Below, piece after piece: positions 7,958 through 17,021 of a stretch of DNA of 64,000 nucleotides. The position numbers and the translations under genes are program-made. Numbering within the stretch: position 1 is the stretch's first letter; each line of letters starts with the position of its first letter. The DNA lies in contig JACNKQ010000031.1 in assembly GCA_014381945.1 (NCBI GenBank), positions 22,644 to 86,643 on the forward strand, written 5' to 3'. The stretch comes from Actinomycetota bacterium. Lineage in GTDB: Bacteria; Actinomycetota; Acidimicrobiia; Acidimicrobiales; MedAcidi-G1. A model generated the notes under the pieces. It saw only the letters and a program-made list of their open reading frames with translations, was not told where the DNA came from and searched no databases.

Positions 7958-8997
7958 TCCGCCTGCTCATCGCAGCAGCAGTGGCGATGTCGTCCTCCCT
8001 CATCGGGACGCGGATCCTGATCCGGTGGCTGTCCCGCCTGCACATCGGCCAACCCATCCGGGACGACGGACCCGAGGGCCACGCCACCAAGGCCGGCACC
8101 CCGACGATGGGTGGCCTTGCGGTCGTGACCGGCGCCGTCCTCGGCTATGTCCTGAGCGACCTGTACCACGGCATCTACACGCGCACCGGCATCTTCGTGA
8201 TGCTGGCGATCATCGGTGGCGGGACCGTAGGCCTCATCGATGACTGGATCAAGGTCGTCCGGGAGCGCAGCCTGGGGCTCAGCAAGCGGGCCAAGCTTCT
8301 CGGCCTCCTCCTGGTCGCCGTGGGCTTCTCGGTGCTGATGCTCCGCTTCACCGGGGCCCACACCGAGCTGTCCTTCACCCGCATCGCCCAGCCCGGCATA
8401 GACCTGGGCGACACGCTCTGGACCGTCTGGGCCGTGCTCCTCATCATCGGCTCCTCGAACGCGGTCAACCTCACCGACGGCCTCGACGGCCTGGCGGCCG
8501 GCGCCGGCACGTTCTGCTTCGCCGCATTCACCTTCATCGCCTTCTGGCAGTTCCGGTACCCGCTGGCCTACGAGGTGCCCCATGCACTCGACCTGGCGGT
8601 GGTGGCCGCATCGATGGCAGGCGCCTGCCTCGGCTTCCTGTGGTGGAACGCCGCACCGGCACAGATCTTCATGGGCGACACCGGCTCCCTGGCGATTGGC
8701 ACAGGCCTTGCCGCGCTCGCCCTTGCGACCAACACGCACCTGCTGCTCCCGATCGTGGCGGGCCTGTTCGTGATGGAGACCGTCTCGGTGATACTCCAGA
8801 TCGGTGCCTTCCGCCTGTTCGGCGGCCGCCGGGTGTTCCGAATGGCACCCGTCCACCACCACTTCGAACTGGGCGGCTGGCCCGAGACCACGGTGATCGT
8901 GCGCTTCTGGATCATCTCGGGGCTCTGTACCGCCGTGGGCCTGGGGTTGTTCTATGCCGACTCGATCGCAGCGGGCGTCACGGAGATGGGTCGATGA
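7954..8997 (+). CDS. mraY: phospho-MurNAc-pentapeptide translocase MraY
   Basis: 347 residues with about ten membrane segments. MraY transfers phospho-MurNAc-pentapeptide to undecaprenyl phosphate, making lipid I. Diagnostic motifs: KAGTPTMGGL, the Asp-Asp metal/substrate site LIDDWIKVVRERSLGLSKRAK, NAVNLTDGLDGLAAG, FMGDTGSLAIG and the HHH motif MAPVHHHFELGGWPE. GTG start in a GTGA overlap with murE; its TGA overlaps murD. The gene is complete and nothing is missing from the active site. Confidence 0.97.
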   Translation: MIRLLIAAAVAMSSSLIGTRILIRWLSRLHIGQPIRDDGPEGHATKAGTPTMGGLAVVTGAVLGYVLSDLYHGIYTRTGIFVMLAIIGGGTVGLIDDWIKVVRERSLGLSKRAKLLGLLLVAVGFSVLMLRFTGAHTELSFTRIAQPGIDLGDTLWTVWAVLLIIGSSNAVNLTDGLDGLAAGAGTFCFAAFTFIAFWQFRYPLAYEVPHALDLAVVAASMAGACLGFLWWNAAPAQIFMGDTGSLAIGTGLAALALATNTHLLLPIVAGLFVMETVSVILQIGAFRLFGGRRVFRMAPVHHHFELGGWPETTVIVRFWIISGLCTAVGLGLFYADSIAAGVTEMGR

Positions 8998-10298
8998 GCG
9001 GAACGGTCCTTGTACTCGGACTCGGGTTGACAGGGCGTGCCGTGGCAGAGGCGCTTGTCCGTCGGGGCGAGGACGTGCGCCCCGTGGACGATCGACCCGA
9101 AGGGGCGGTCCGGACCGCAATCTCGGACCTGGGGCTCGAGTTGGTGGCCGCCCCGGGAGTTGAGGACTGGCCAGGGCTCCTCGACGGCTGCGACCGTGTC
9201 GTGCTCAGCCCGGGAGTGCCCGATGCACATCCGATCTTCGGAGCAGCCCGGGGGGCAGGCGTGGCTCTGCTCGACGAGTCGGACCTGGCCGCCGACTGGG
9301 ATGCACGTCCCCGCTGTGCGGTGACCGGCACTGACGGCAAGACCACCGTGGTGACCCTGGTCGCCCAGATGCTCGAACGTTCCGGAATCCGTGCACTGCC
9401 CGCGGGCAACAACGAGACCCCTCTTGTCGTGGCGATAGACGATGCAGAGGCCGAGGTGTTCGTGGTAGAAGCCTCCTCCTTCAGGTTGGGGCATGCGCGC
9501 TCGGTTCGCCTCGGACCCGCCGCATGGCTCAACTTTGCACCCGACCACCTCGACATCCACGCCGACCTTGCCGCCTACGAGGCCGCCAAGGCGCGGATCT
9601 GGGAATCGATCGACGACCCGGCCGATGCAGTTGCAAACCTTGCAGACCCCGTCGTCAGGTCCCATGCGCCCGTGGGGGCCACCGGATTCGGCAGTGCCGG
9701 CTCAACGTGTCGCATCGATGACGGCGAGCTGTTGCTGGAAGGACAGGTGATCTTGGCGGTAGATGAAATCTTGCGTCGGATGCCCCATGACCTGCTCAAC
9801 GCGCAGGCTGCGACTGCGCTTGCCGTCAGGGCCGGAGCCTCGTCTGCGGGGTGCGCCGATGTCCTGCGTTGCTTCAGCGGCCTCCCGCACCGCATGCAGT
9901 TGCTGTGCGAGGTGGACGGCACCCGCTTCGTCGACGACAGCAAGGCGACCACACCGCATGCCACCGTGTCGGCCCTCAACGCACTGCCTGGTGCAGTCCT
10001 CATCGCAGGTGGTCGGAACAAGGGCCTCGACCTCACCCCGCTGGGTGCCTCCGCACCCCGGGCGGTGGTGGCCATCGGCGAGGCCGCCGACGAGATCGCA
10101 GCAGCGTTCAGCGGCCGCTGCCCGGTTTCGGTAGCCGATTCGATGGAGTTGGCAGTCGCCCAGGCCTGCCGGGAGGTCGAAGAGGGCGGGGTGGTGCTGC
10201 TCTCGCCCGGCTGCAGTTCCTTCGACTGGTACTCGTCCTATATGGAGCGCGGGGACGACTTCGCCCGCGTGGTCACGGAACTGGAGGCGACCCTATGA
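8994..10298 (+). CDS. murD: UDP-MurNAc-L-alanine--D-glutamate ligase MurD
   Basis: 434 residues, ATG in an ATGA overlap with mraY. Adds D-Glu to UDP-MurNAc-L-Ala. N-terminal Rossmann segment VLVLGLGLTGRAVAEAL; ATP loop AVTGTDGKTTVVTLV, where the usual Asn of GxNGK is Asp; EASSFRL; LNFAPDHLDIHADLAAYEAAKARI; LPHRMQLL; DDSKATTPHATVSAL; IAGGRNKGLDL; LLSPGCSSFDWYSSYMERGDDF. Slightly shorter than E. coli MurD. Placed between mraY and ftsW as in most dcw clusters. Confidence 0.96.
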   Translation: MSGTVLVLGLGLTGRAVAEALVRRGEDVRPVDDRPEGAVRTAISDLGLELVAAPGVEDWPGLLDGCDRVVLSPGVPDAHPIFGAARGAGVALLDESDLAADWDARPRCAVTGTDGKTTVVTLVAQMLERSGIRALPAGNNETPLVVAIDDAEAEVFVVEASSFRLGHARSVRLGPAAWLNFAPDHLDIHADLAAYEAAKARIWESIDDPADAVANLADPVVRSHAPVGATGFGSAGSTCRIDDGELLLEGQVILAVDEILRRMPHDLLNAQAATALAVRAGASSAGCADVLRCFSGLPHRMQLLCEVDGTRFVDDSKATTPHATVSALNALPGAVLIAGGRNKGLDLTPLGASAPRAVVAIGEAADEIAAAFSGRCPVSVADSMELAVAQACREVEEGGVVLLSPGCSSFDWYSSYMERGDDFARVVTELEATL

Positions 10299-11476
10299 GT
10301 CCGGTGGCGACCAGGGGCAGCAGCTCCGAGGGACAGGCGGAGGCCGGAAGTGCGAAGGTCGCGAGGGGTACACGTCGGCCTCCCGGTCGCCGGTCCCTTC
10401 GCTTCGTGGTGCTTCTCGTCGTGGCTCTCATCCTGTGCCTGATGGGGGTCGTCATGGTGCTGTCTGCCTCGTCGGTCAACGACCTGCGCGCATACGGCGA
10501 TGCCTGGCACCACCTGAAGCGCCAGGTGCTCTGGTTCCTGTTCGGCCTGATCGCCATGTCGACGATGATCCGGATCGACTACCGGCGACTGCGGCCCCTG
10601 GCCGTTCCCGGCCTCTTCGGTTGCATCGTGCTGTTGGTGCTCGTCCTCATTCCCGGCCTGGGGCTGCGGACGAACGGGTCGGCCCGTTGGCTGGATCTAG
10701 GGGTGGTCTCGCTACAACCATCCGAGTTCCTCAAGCTGGCGTTGGTGCTGTACTGCGCCGACCTGTTGTCACGGAGCAGGCGTCCCCTCACGGACAAGAA
10801 GCTCACGCTGTATCCCATCGTCGGCCTGGTCGGTGTGATCGGTGTCCTCCTGATGCTGGAGCCGGACCTGGGTACCTCGATGATCGTGGGTGCCATCGCC
10901 GTGGCGATGCTCTTCTTCGCCGGCCTGCGCCTTCGGCTGCTGGCAATGCTCGTCGGGGGCGGTGCCCTCGGAGCGTTCGGCCTGACGATGAGCGCCGGCT
11001 ATCGGCGGCAGCGGCTGTTGGGCATGCTCGACCCCTGGACGGATCCGCTCAACACGGGTTGGCAGACCATCCAGTCCGGAGTGGCCATCTCCAACGGCGG
11101 CCTGTTCGGGATCGGGCTGGGCGCAAGCCGCGCCAAGTGGGGTTTCCTGCCCTTCGCACACACCGACTTCATCTACGCGATCATCGCCGAGGAGTTCGGT
11201 CTCGTCGGAGCCGGGCTGGTGATCGTGGGCTTCCTGGTCATCGGCCTTGTCGGACTGTCCACGGCGTTGCACGCCCCTGATCCGTTCGGCCAGCTCCTGG
11301 CAGCGGGGATCACCACCTGGATCATGATCCAGGCGTTCGTCAACATCGGTGCCGTACTCGGGAGGCTTCCGATCACCGGGGTCCCGTTGCCGTTCGTCTC
11401 GTTCGGCGGCTCGGCCCTGATCGTCACGATGGGCGCATTCGGCATCCTGCTCAACATCGCCCGCCAGACGCCGTGA
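10295..11476 (+). CDS. ftsW: septal peptidoglycan polymerase FtsW (SEDS family)
   Basis: 393 residues with a basic cytoplasmic N-terminus of about 35 residues and roughly ten membrane helices. FtsW polymerises lipid II at the septum as partner of FtsI. Seen: VMVLSASS in helix 1, LKRQVLWFLFGL, GSARWLDLGVVSLQPSEFLKLALVLY, the catalytic-Asp loop LLMLEPDLGTSMIV, HTDFIYAIIAEEFGLVG and the C-terminal LPITGVPLPFVSFGGSAL. The presence of ftsI, murG and murC around it favours FtsW over RodA. ATGA overlap with murD, GTGA overlap with murG. Confidence 0.95.
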   Translation: MSPVATRGSSSEGQAEAGSAKVARGTRRPPGRRSLRFVVLLVVALILCLMGVVMVLSASSVNDLRAYGDAWHHLKRQVLWFLFGLIAMSTMIRIDYRRLRPLAVPGLFGCIVLLVLVLIPGLGLRTNGSARWLDLGVVSLQPSEFLKLALVLYCADLLSRSRRPLTDKKLTLYPIVGLVGVIGVLLMLEPDLGTSMIVGAIAVAMLFFAGLRLRLLAMLVGGGALGAFGLTMSAGYRRQRLLGMLDPWTDPLNTGWQTIQSGVAISNGGLFGIGLGASRAKWGFLPFAHTDFIYAIIAEEFGLVGAGLVIVGFLVIGLVGLSTALHAPDPFGQLLAAGITTWIMIQAFVNIGAVLGRLPITGVPLPFVSFGGSALIVTMGAFGILLNIARQTP

Positions 11477-12591
11477 CCGCACGACCACGGCGTGGGGTGG
11501 TGATCGCAGGGGGTGGAACGGCGGGACATGTACTTCCCGGACTGGCCATTGCGAACGCACTCGTGGAAAGGGGAGTGGTCGAGGCACCAGATGACGTCCT
11601 CCTCGTTGGCAGCCGACGCGGCATCGAGCGCACCCTTGTCCCAGCGGCCGGCTTCCCGCTCACCCTCCTGCCGGGACGTGGCATCCAGCGTCGCCTGGCG
11701 CTCGCAAATGTGGGCGCCGTGCTCGGGCTGGGCCTGGCATGCATGCGTGCCGTGGTGTTGCTGCTGCGTCGGCGCCCCCGGGTTGTGGTTGCGCTGGGGG
11801 GCTACGCCAGCATCCCCTGCGGGCTGGCCGCCGTTCTCCTGCGGATCCCGATCGTCGTCGCCGAGCAGAACGCAGTACCCGGGGCGGCCAATCGCCTCCT
11901 CGGCCGATTCGCCAGGGCGTGCGCCGTGCCGGCGGATGGTTCCGGGCTACCCAGGGCGGTCGTGACAGGGAACCCTGTCCGACCGGAGATCCGTGGGCGA
12001 TCGTGCGGCGCCGGTCGCGAGGCAGCCCGCCGGACGCTCGGGCTCGACGATCGGCCGTTCGTCGTGGTCTTCGGCGGCTCGCTGGGGGCGCGCCGCATCA
12101 ACCGGGCCGTCTTCGAGGCGATGCGGGACTGGGATGGTGTCGAGATGGTCGTCCACCATGTCATGGGCAGCAGGGACTGGAAGGCCACCGACGTCGTTCG
12201 GCACGCTGCGGCACCCACCGTCGAGCATCGTGTCGTCGAATACGAGCACGACCTGCCCACGGTCCTCGTAGCCGCCGACCTGGTCCTTGCCAGGTCGGGA
12301 GCCACGACCGTGGCCGAACTCGGTGTGGTGGGCGTGCCCTCCCTCCTTGTGCCCCTGCCGGGGGCTCCGGACGACCACCAGACCGCCAACGCCCGCCTCC
12401 TGGCCGACGCCGGCGGGGCCCGAATCCTCGCCGATGGGGAGCTCGACGGTAGTCGGCTCCGGGTCGAGCTGGCAGAGCTCCTCGGTGACGTGGATCGCCG
12501 GCAGTCCATGGCAGAGGCTGCTGCAGGCGTGGGCATCCCGGATGCCGCCGACAGGGTCGTCGACCTGATCCTGGAGCATGCCGATGCCTGA
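11473..12591 (+). CDS. murG: lipid II-forming GlcNAc transferase MurG
   Basis: 372 residues, GTG start. Peripheral membrane GT28 glycosyltransferase that adds GlcNAc to lipid I. Seen: GGGTAGHVLPGLAIANAL near the N-terminus, ALGGYASIPCGLAA, VAEQNAVPGAANRLL, TGNPVR, the C-domain start VVFGGSLGARRIN, and the UDP-GlcNAc-binding stretch ARSGATTVAELGVVGVPSLL plus DDHQTANARLL. Compared with E. coli it is of normal length. The last codons overlap murC. Confidence 0.95.
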   Translation: MTARPRRGVVIAGGGTAGHVLPGLAIANALVERGVVEAPDDVLLVGSRRGIERTLVPAAGFPLTLLPGRGIQRRLALANVGAVLGLGLACMRAVVLLLRRRPRVVVALGGYASIPCGLAAVLLRIPIVVAEQNAVPGAANRLLGRFARACAVPADGSGLPRAVVTGNPVRPEIRGRSCGAGREAARRTLGLDDRPFVVVFGGSLGARRINRAVFEAMRDWDGVEMVVHHVMGSRDWKATDVVRHAAAPTVEHRVVEYEHDLPTVLVAADLVLARSGATTVAELGVVGVPSLLVPLPGAPDDHQTANARLLADAGGARILADGELDGSRLRVELAELLGDVDRRQSMAEAAAGVGIPDAADRVVDLILEHADA

Positions 12592-13993
12592 GGGCCCGAT
12601 CGACCTGTCGGTACCCCGTCGTGTTCATGTCGTCGGTGTCGGCGGCGCAGGAATGAGCGCCATTGCCGAGGTGCTTGCGGCAATGGGACACGAGGTGACG
12701 GGTTCCGACCTGAAGTCATCAACCGGCATGGATCGGCTGGAAGCACTGGGCATAACCGTGACCGTGGGCCACGCAGGGTCGAACCTCGGGCGGGCCGAGA
12801 TCCTGACGCGCTCGACGGCCGTTCCGGACAGGAACCCGGAGTGCCGGGCCGCCGTAGAGGCCGGTATTCCGGTGCTGAGCCGTGCCGATGTCCTGACCGC
12901 CATCTGTGCACAGCGAAGCACCATTGCCGTCGCAGGGACCCATGGCAAGACGACGACGGCATCGATGTTGGCCCTTGTCCTGCGTCAGGCCGGGGTTCGG
13001 CCGTCGTTCATCATCGGTGGCGACGTGAACGAGATCGGCACCGGTGCCGCCTGGGACAGCGGCGACCTCATGGTCGTCGAGGCCGACGAGAGCGACGGGA
13101 CCTTCGTTCGGCTGCCCCGTACCGCAGCCGTAGTGACCAACGTCGAACCCGACCACCTCGACCACCATGGGGGCTACGGGGACCTCCTGGCAGAGTTCTC
13201 ACGCTTCGTCCAGGAGACCGACGGCCCCGTGGTCGTCGGGGTCGACGACCCGGACGGAGCGCGGCTGGTCGCCGAGTTCACCGGCGCAGGTACAGGTACG
13301 GGTGCAGGCGTATGTGTAGGCGTTGGGACGGAGCGAGGAGCCGACTGGGGGATCACCGAGGTCGAAGAGTCGTGGGCGGGGGTTCGCTTCGCCCTCCTGA
13401 CGCCCGGCGGAGGCCGGATTCCCCTTTCCCTCCCGGTGCCCGGCCTGCACAACGCACGAAACGCCGCCAGTGCCGCCGTCATCGCCATGCTCGTGGGGAT
13501 TGCGCCCGATGCGATCGCCGAGGGCCTCGGGAACTTCGGTGGCGTGGCCCGGCGCTTCGAGCATCGCGGCACCTCCGGCGGCGTCGAGTTCGTGGACGAC
13601 TACGCCCACCTTCCGACCGAAGTCAGCGCGACCATCGCAGCGGCGTCCAGTGGAACATGGCGCCGCCTGGTGGCTGTGTTCCAGCCCCACCGGTACAGCC
13701 GAACCGAGGCCCTCTGGTCGGACTTCGGCGGTTCGTTCGAGGGGGCCGACAGGGTCTACATCACAGATGTGTATCCGGCGGGGGAGGCACCACGTCCGGG
13801 TGTCTCCGGGCAACTCATCGTCGATGCGATCCAGCGGTCGTCACCGGGCATCGACGTCCACTACGTTCCGCGTCGCGAAGACCTTGTCGAGGCACTCGCA
13901 GGGGAACTGGAGGCTGGCGACCTGTGCCTCACGATGGGAGCAGGCGACCTGACCTCTGTGCCGGACGAGGTCAGGGGGCGACTCGATGCCTGA
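12584..13993 (+). CDS. murC: UDP-MurNAc--L-alanine ligase MurC
   Basis: 469 residues from the preferred ATG. Two in-frame ATGs exist, at 12578 and 12584; the GGAG at 12573-12576 is 7 bases from the second and only 1 from the first, so 12584 is chosen. It adds L-Ala to UDP-MurNAc. Seen: HVVGVGGAGMSAIAEVL, GSDLKSS, AVAGTHGKTTTASMLALVL, VVEADESDGTF, TNVEPDHLDHHG, GLHNARNAASA, FEHRG, VDDYAHLPTEV and FQPHRYSRTEAL. Residues around 235-250 form an unusual low-complexity insert of Gly/Thr/Ala/Val (13284-13327), encoded by degenerate hexanucleotide-like repeats. Confidence 0.95.
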   Translation: MPEGPIDLSVPRRVHVVGVGGAGMSAIAEVLAAMGHEVTGSDLKSSTGMDRLEALGITVTVGHAGSNLGRAEILTRSTAVPDRNPECRAAVEAGIPVLSRADVLTAICAQRSTIAVAGTHGKTTTASMLALVLRQAGVRPSFIIGGDVNEIGTGAAWDSGDLMVVEADESDGTFVRLPRTAAVVTNVEPDHLDHHGGYGDLLAEFSRFVQETDGPVVVGVDDPDGARLVAEFTGAGTGTGAGVCVGVGTERGADWGITEVEESWAGVRFALLTPGGGRIPLSLPVPGLHNARNAASAAVIAMLVGIAPDAIAEGLGNFGGVARRFEHRGTSGGVEFVDDYAHLPTEVSATIAAASSGTWRRLVAVFQPHRYSRTEALWSDFGGSFEGADRVYITDVYPAGEAPRPGVSGQLIVDAIQRSSPGIDVHYVPRREDLVEALAGELEAGDLCLTMGAGDLTSVPDEVRGRLDA

Positions 13994-14945
13994 CGGAGAC
14001 CTTTCCGGACACCTGGACGACCTGGGCGGGTCGTTGGACGGTCTGCGCCTGGACGAGGGCTGCCGACGGTGGCATCCGATCGGTCCCATGACCACCTACC
14101 GGGTCGGGGGAGCAGCGTCCCTGTACGTCAGGCCACAGGGTCTTCCGGAGCTGGAGGCGGTGGCTGCCGTCCTGGCCGGCTCCGGTGCACCGGTCGTCGT
14201 GATCGGACGCGGATCCAATCTCCTGGTCGCCGACGGCGGCTTCGAGGGCGTGGCCGTGCAGCTCGGCGATGGATTCGAAGAGGTGCTCGTCGATGGTTCG
14301 GTCGAAGGTGGCGTGAACGTGGTTGCGGGAGGCGGCGCCAGCCTGCCCGTGGTCGCACGCCTGACCGTGCAGTCCGGCCTGTCGGGCTTTGAATGGGCAG
14401 TCGGCGTCCCCGGCTCGATCGGTGGTGCCGTCCGTATGAACGCAGGCGGACACGGATCCGATATGGCGGCAGTACTCGGCTGGGCCGATGTCGTCGATCT
14501 CTGCGATGGAACCACGAGGCGCCTGCAGGTGGACGAACTCGAACTCGGATACCGGCACTCGGTCCTCACGGCGACACAGGTCGTGTCGGCAGCAGGACTG
14601 GAGTTGGGGACCGATGGTGCCATGGAGGGCGAGGCAATGTTGGCCGAGATCATCCGCTGGCGCAGGGAGAACCAGCCAGGCGGTTCGAACGCGGGATCCG
14701 TGTTCACCAATCCACCGGGTGACTCGGCCGGTCGTCTCATCGACCTGGCCGGGGCGAAGGGCCTGCGCATCGGCACGGCGCAGGTGTCGCCGAAACACGC
14801 CAACTTCATCCAGGCTGATGTCGGCGGGAGTGCCGAAGACGTGCGCCTTCTCATGCGGGAGGTTAGACAACGTGTTGCCGATGCTCACGGTGTCGTCCTG
14901 GAATCCGAGACGGTGCTGGTCGGCTTCGACACGCCCGGCCCATGA
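13986..14945 (+). CDS. murB: UDP-N-acetylenolpyruvoylglucosamine reductase MurB
   Basis: 319 residues, overlapping murC by 8 bases. FAD/NADPH enzyme that reduces the enolpyruvyl group to make UDP-MurNAc. Seen: MTTYRVGGAASLYVRP (FAD-binding start), VVVIGRGSNLLVADGGF, AGGGASLPVVARL, GFEWAVGVPGSIGGAVRMNAG, GYRHSVL, RRENQPGGSNAGSVFTNP with the proton-donor Ser, and SPKHANFI. Type I/IIa cannot be decided by eye. Its stop overlaps the ftsQ ATG. Confidence 0.95.
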   Translation: MPDGDLSGHLDDLGGSLDGLRLDEGCRRWHPIGPMTTYRVGGAASLYVRPQGLPELEAVAAVLAGSGAPVVVIGRGSNLLVADGGFEGVAVQLGDGFEEVLVDGSVEGGVNVVAGGGASLPVVARLTVQSGLSGFEWAVGVPGSIGGAVRMNAGGHGSDMAAVLGWADVVDLCDGTTRRLQVDELELGYRHSVLTATQVVSAAGLELGTDGAMEGEAMLAEIIRWRRENQPGGSNAGSVFTNPPGDSAGRLIDLAGAKGLRIGTAQVSPKHANFIQADVGGSAEDVRLLMREVRQRVADAHGVVLESETVLVGFDTPGP

Positions 14946-15685
14946 GCGACCACGACGATGCGCCGACCCGGGGCCCCCTCAGGCGCTTCTGGTGGTTGTG
15001 GGTGCCGGTCGGGCTGCTGCTGCTCGGAGCCCTCGCCTATGCATCGACCCGGTCCGCACTCCTCGACATCGACAGCATCGTGGTGGAGGGGGCCGGCGTC
15101 AGGGTCCCCGAGCAGGCTGTCCGAGAGGCTGCGGCAATAGAGGTCGGCCTGGCATTGATGGACCTGGACCTCGATGCTGTTGACGGTCGGCTCACGGCTC
15201 TGCCGTGGGTGGCAGAGGCGACGGTGCGACGTGAGTGGTCGGGAACCGTGTACCTGCGGATACTTGAACGGACGGCTGCGGTCGTGGCGGTCGACCCGGT
15301 GGGAGCGCAGGTGCTGCTGGACGCAGTCGGGGCGGTTCTGGAGGAGGTCGATCCGGCATCAGCCGCCGATCCGGATCTGCCGCACATCCGTGTGGACGGA
15401 TTCGGGCCTCCCGGCAGCCGCATCTCGGGTATCGGTCCGCTGCTCCGCGCCGCAGAGGCCGTGCCGCCGGACCTGGGTGCCTGGATCGTCGCCCTGGTGC
15501 CGACGGGGGACGGAATACGCGCCGAGTTGGTCGGCGGTGCCGTGGCAGAGTTCGGGATCAGCGACGACTACCGGGATCAGGCCCGGGCACTGGCCACGGT
15601 GTTGACCAAGGTCGTCCTGGGCTGCCTGCGCGAGGTCGATGTCTCGATTCCGGACAATCCGGTGGTCCGGCGCGGCGCCTGTTGA
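14942..15685 (+). CDS. ftsQ: cell-division protein FtsQ (DivIB-like)
   Basis: 247 residues. A short charged N-terminus, one membrane segment (FWWLWVPVGLLLLGALAYAS), then a POTRA domain beginning LLDIDSIVVEGAGV and the FtsQ domain (LPWVAEATVRREWSGTVYLRILERTAAVVAV). FtsQ recruits FtsL-FtsB and other late division proteins through its extracytoplasmic part. It is the last gene of the tight murE-ftsQ overlap chain; 217 bases separate it from ftsZ, which has its own promoter. No ftsA is present, as expected in Actinobacteria. Confidence 0.92.
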   Translation: MSDHDDAPTRGPLRRFWWLWVPVGLLLLGALAYASTRSALLDIDSIVVEGAGVRVPEQAVREAAAIEVGLALMDLDLDAVDGRLTALPWVAEATVRREWSGTVYLRILERTAAVVAVDPVGAQVLLDAVGAVLEEVDPASAADPDLPHIRVDGFGPPGSRISGIGPLLRAAEAVPPDLGAWIVALVPTGDGIRAELVGGAVAEFGISDDYRDQARALATVLTKVVLGCLREVDVSIPDNPVVRRGAC

Positions 15686-15739
15686 GGGGGACACTCCTAC
15701 TTTGACGTCAAGCGGTCTCGGGTGAATTTCGGCGCCGGG

Positions 15740-15769
15740 TTGACGTTTGGTGACTACTCCGCGTAGTCT
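15740..15769 (+). promoter_or_regulatory. putative ftsZ promoter
   Basis: TTGACG (15740-15745), an 18-base spacer, TAGTCT (15764-15769). A second TTGACG lies at 15702-15707 inside the palindrome TGACGTCA but has no good -10. The predicted transcript begins near 15776 with a leader of about 125 bases. Confidence 0.6.
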
Positions 15770-15798
15770 CTCGACCACAACTAGAGGTTGAGTCTTCA

Positions 15799-15835
15799 AA
15801 CACTGACCCTCCACTTCAGGGTGTGGGTTGGTGTT
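15799..15835 (+). promoter_or_regulatory. hairpin in the ftsZ leader with an alternative fold
   Basis: AACACTGACCC (15799-15809) can pair over all 11 positions with GGGTTGGTGTT (15825-15835), counting two G-U pairs, with a 15-base loop. A competing stem, ACCCT (15806-15810) with AGGGT (15818-15822), uses part of the same arm, so the two folds exclude each other. No T-run follows. Confidence 0.45.
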
Positions 15836-15902
15836 GGGAGTCGCCCGGCCTGTAACCGGACCGATCCGACAACCGGATCGGCAGAGAACACCAGGAGAAG
15901 CG

Positions 15903-16976
15903 ATGATGTCGAATCCCCAGAACTACCTGGCGGTGATCAAGGTGATCGGTGTAGGTGGCGGCGGTGTGAACGCCGTCAACCGGATGATCGAATCGGGGCT
16001 GCGGGGCGTCGAGTTCGTCGCCGTAAACACCGATGCACAGGCTCTGCTGATGAGCGATGCCGACGCAAAGCTCGACATCGGTCGTGACCTGACCAGGGGC
16101 CTCGGCGCCGGCAGCGATCCGGACATCGGCCGCCAGGCGGCCGAGGAGCACCGTGACGAGATCGAGCAGGTACTCGAGGGCTCCGACATGGTCTTCGTGA
16201 CCGCCGGCGAGGGCGGCGGAACCGGAACCGGCGCCGCTCCCGTCATCGCCGAACTGGCCAAGTCGCTCGGAGCGCTGACCATCGCCGTGGTGACACGCCC
16301 CTTCGGCTTCGAGGGTCGCCGCCGTGCCGTTCAGGCAGAGAACGGCATCGTGAACCTCAAGGAGAAGGTCGACGCCCAGATCGTCATCCCCAACGACCGG
16401 CTCCTCACCGTGTCGAGCGAGAAGACGGCGATGCTGAACGCCTTCGAGATGGCCGACGAGGTTCTGCTCCAGGGAGTGCAGGGCATTACGAACCTGATCA
16501 CCACGCCCGGTCTCATCAACACCGACTTCGCCGACGTGAAGATGGTTCTCGAGGACGCCGGCTCAGCGCTGATGGGCGTGGGCCAGGCCACCGGCGAGAG
16601 CCGGGCTCTCAACGCAGCCCGGAACGCCATCTCCAGCCCGCTGCTGGAGGCATCCATCGAGGGCGCACGTGGCATCCTCCTCAACATCTCCGGTCCGAGC
16701 GACCTGGGCCTGTTCGAGGTCAACGAGGCCGCCGAGGTGATCCACGGCGTCGCCCACCCCGACGCCAACATCATCTTCGGCACCGTCGTGGACGACGAGA
16801 TGGACAACGACGTCCGGGTCACGGTCATAGCCGCAGGCTTCGACCGTTGGGACGGCGAGCGTCCGGCCTCGCGCACCCATGTAACTGCCACCACCTCCGA
16901 CCCCCGTACACCGGACAGCGACCCGTTCGCCGTCGGGGACGACGACGAGCTCGACGTTCCGAGCTTCCTGAAGTAG
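15903..16976 (+). CDS. ftsZ: cell-division GTPase FtsZ
   Basis: 357 residues. Tubulin-like GTPase that forms the Z-ring. Seen: [25 protein letters not shown], the tubulin signature [44 protein letters not shown], and at the end [12 protein letters not shown], the conserved C-terminal peptide that binds SepF and other partners. Two ATG codons are adjacent (15903, 15906); AGGAG at 15893-15897 suits either. The linker between the GTPase core and the C-terminal peptide is short, about 35 residues. Confidence 0.98.
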   Translation: MMSNPQNYLAVIKVIGVGGGGVNAVNRMIESGLRGVEFVAVNTDAQALLMSDADAKLDIGRDLTRGLGAGSDPDIGRQAAEEHRDEIEQVLEGSDMVFVTAGEGGGTGTGAAPVIAELAKSLGALTIAVVTRPFGFEGRRRAVQAENGIVNLKEKVDAQIVIPNDRLLTVSSEKTAMLNAFEMADEVLLQGVQGITNLITTPGLINTDFADVKMVLEDAGSALMGVGQATGESRALNAARNAISSPLLEASIEGARGILLNISGPSDLGLFEVNEAAEVIHGVAHPDANIIFGTVVDDEMDNDVRVTVIAAGFDRWDGERPASRTHVTATTSDPRTPDSDPFAVGDDDELDVPSFLK

Positions 16977-17021
16977 GGACCTCCCGCGCCAGCCGGCGTC
17001 GGCGAACCGACCGGTCCAACG

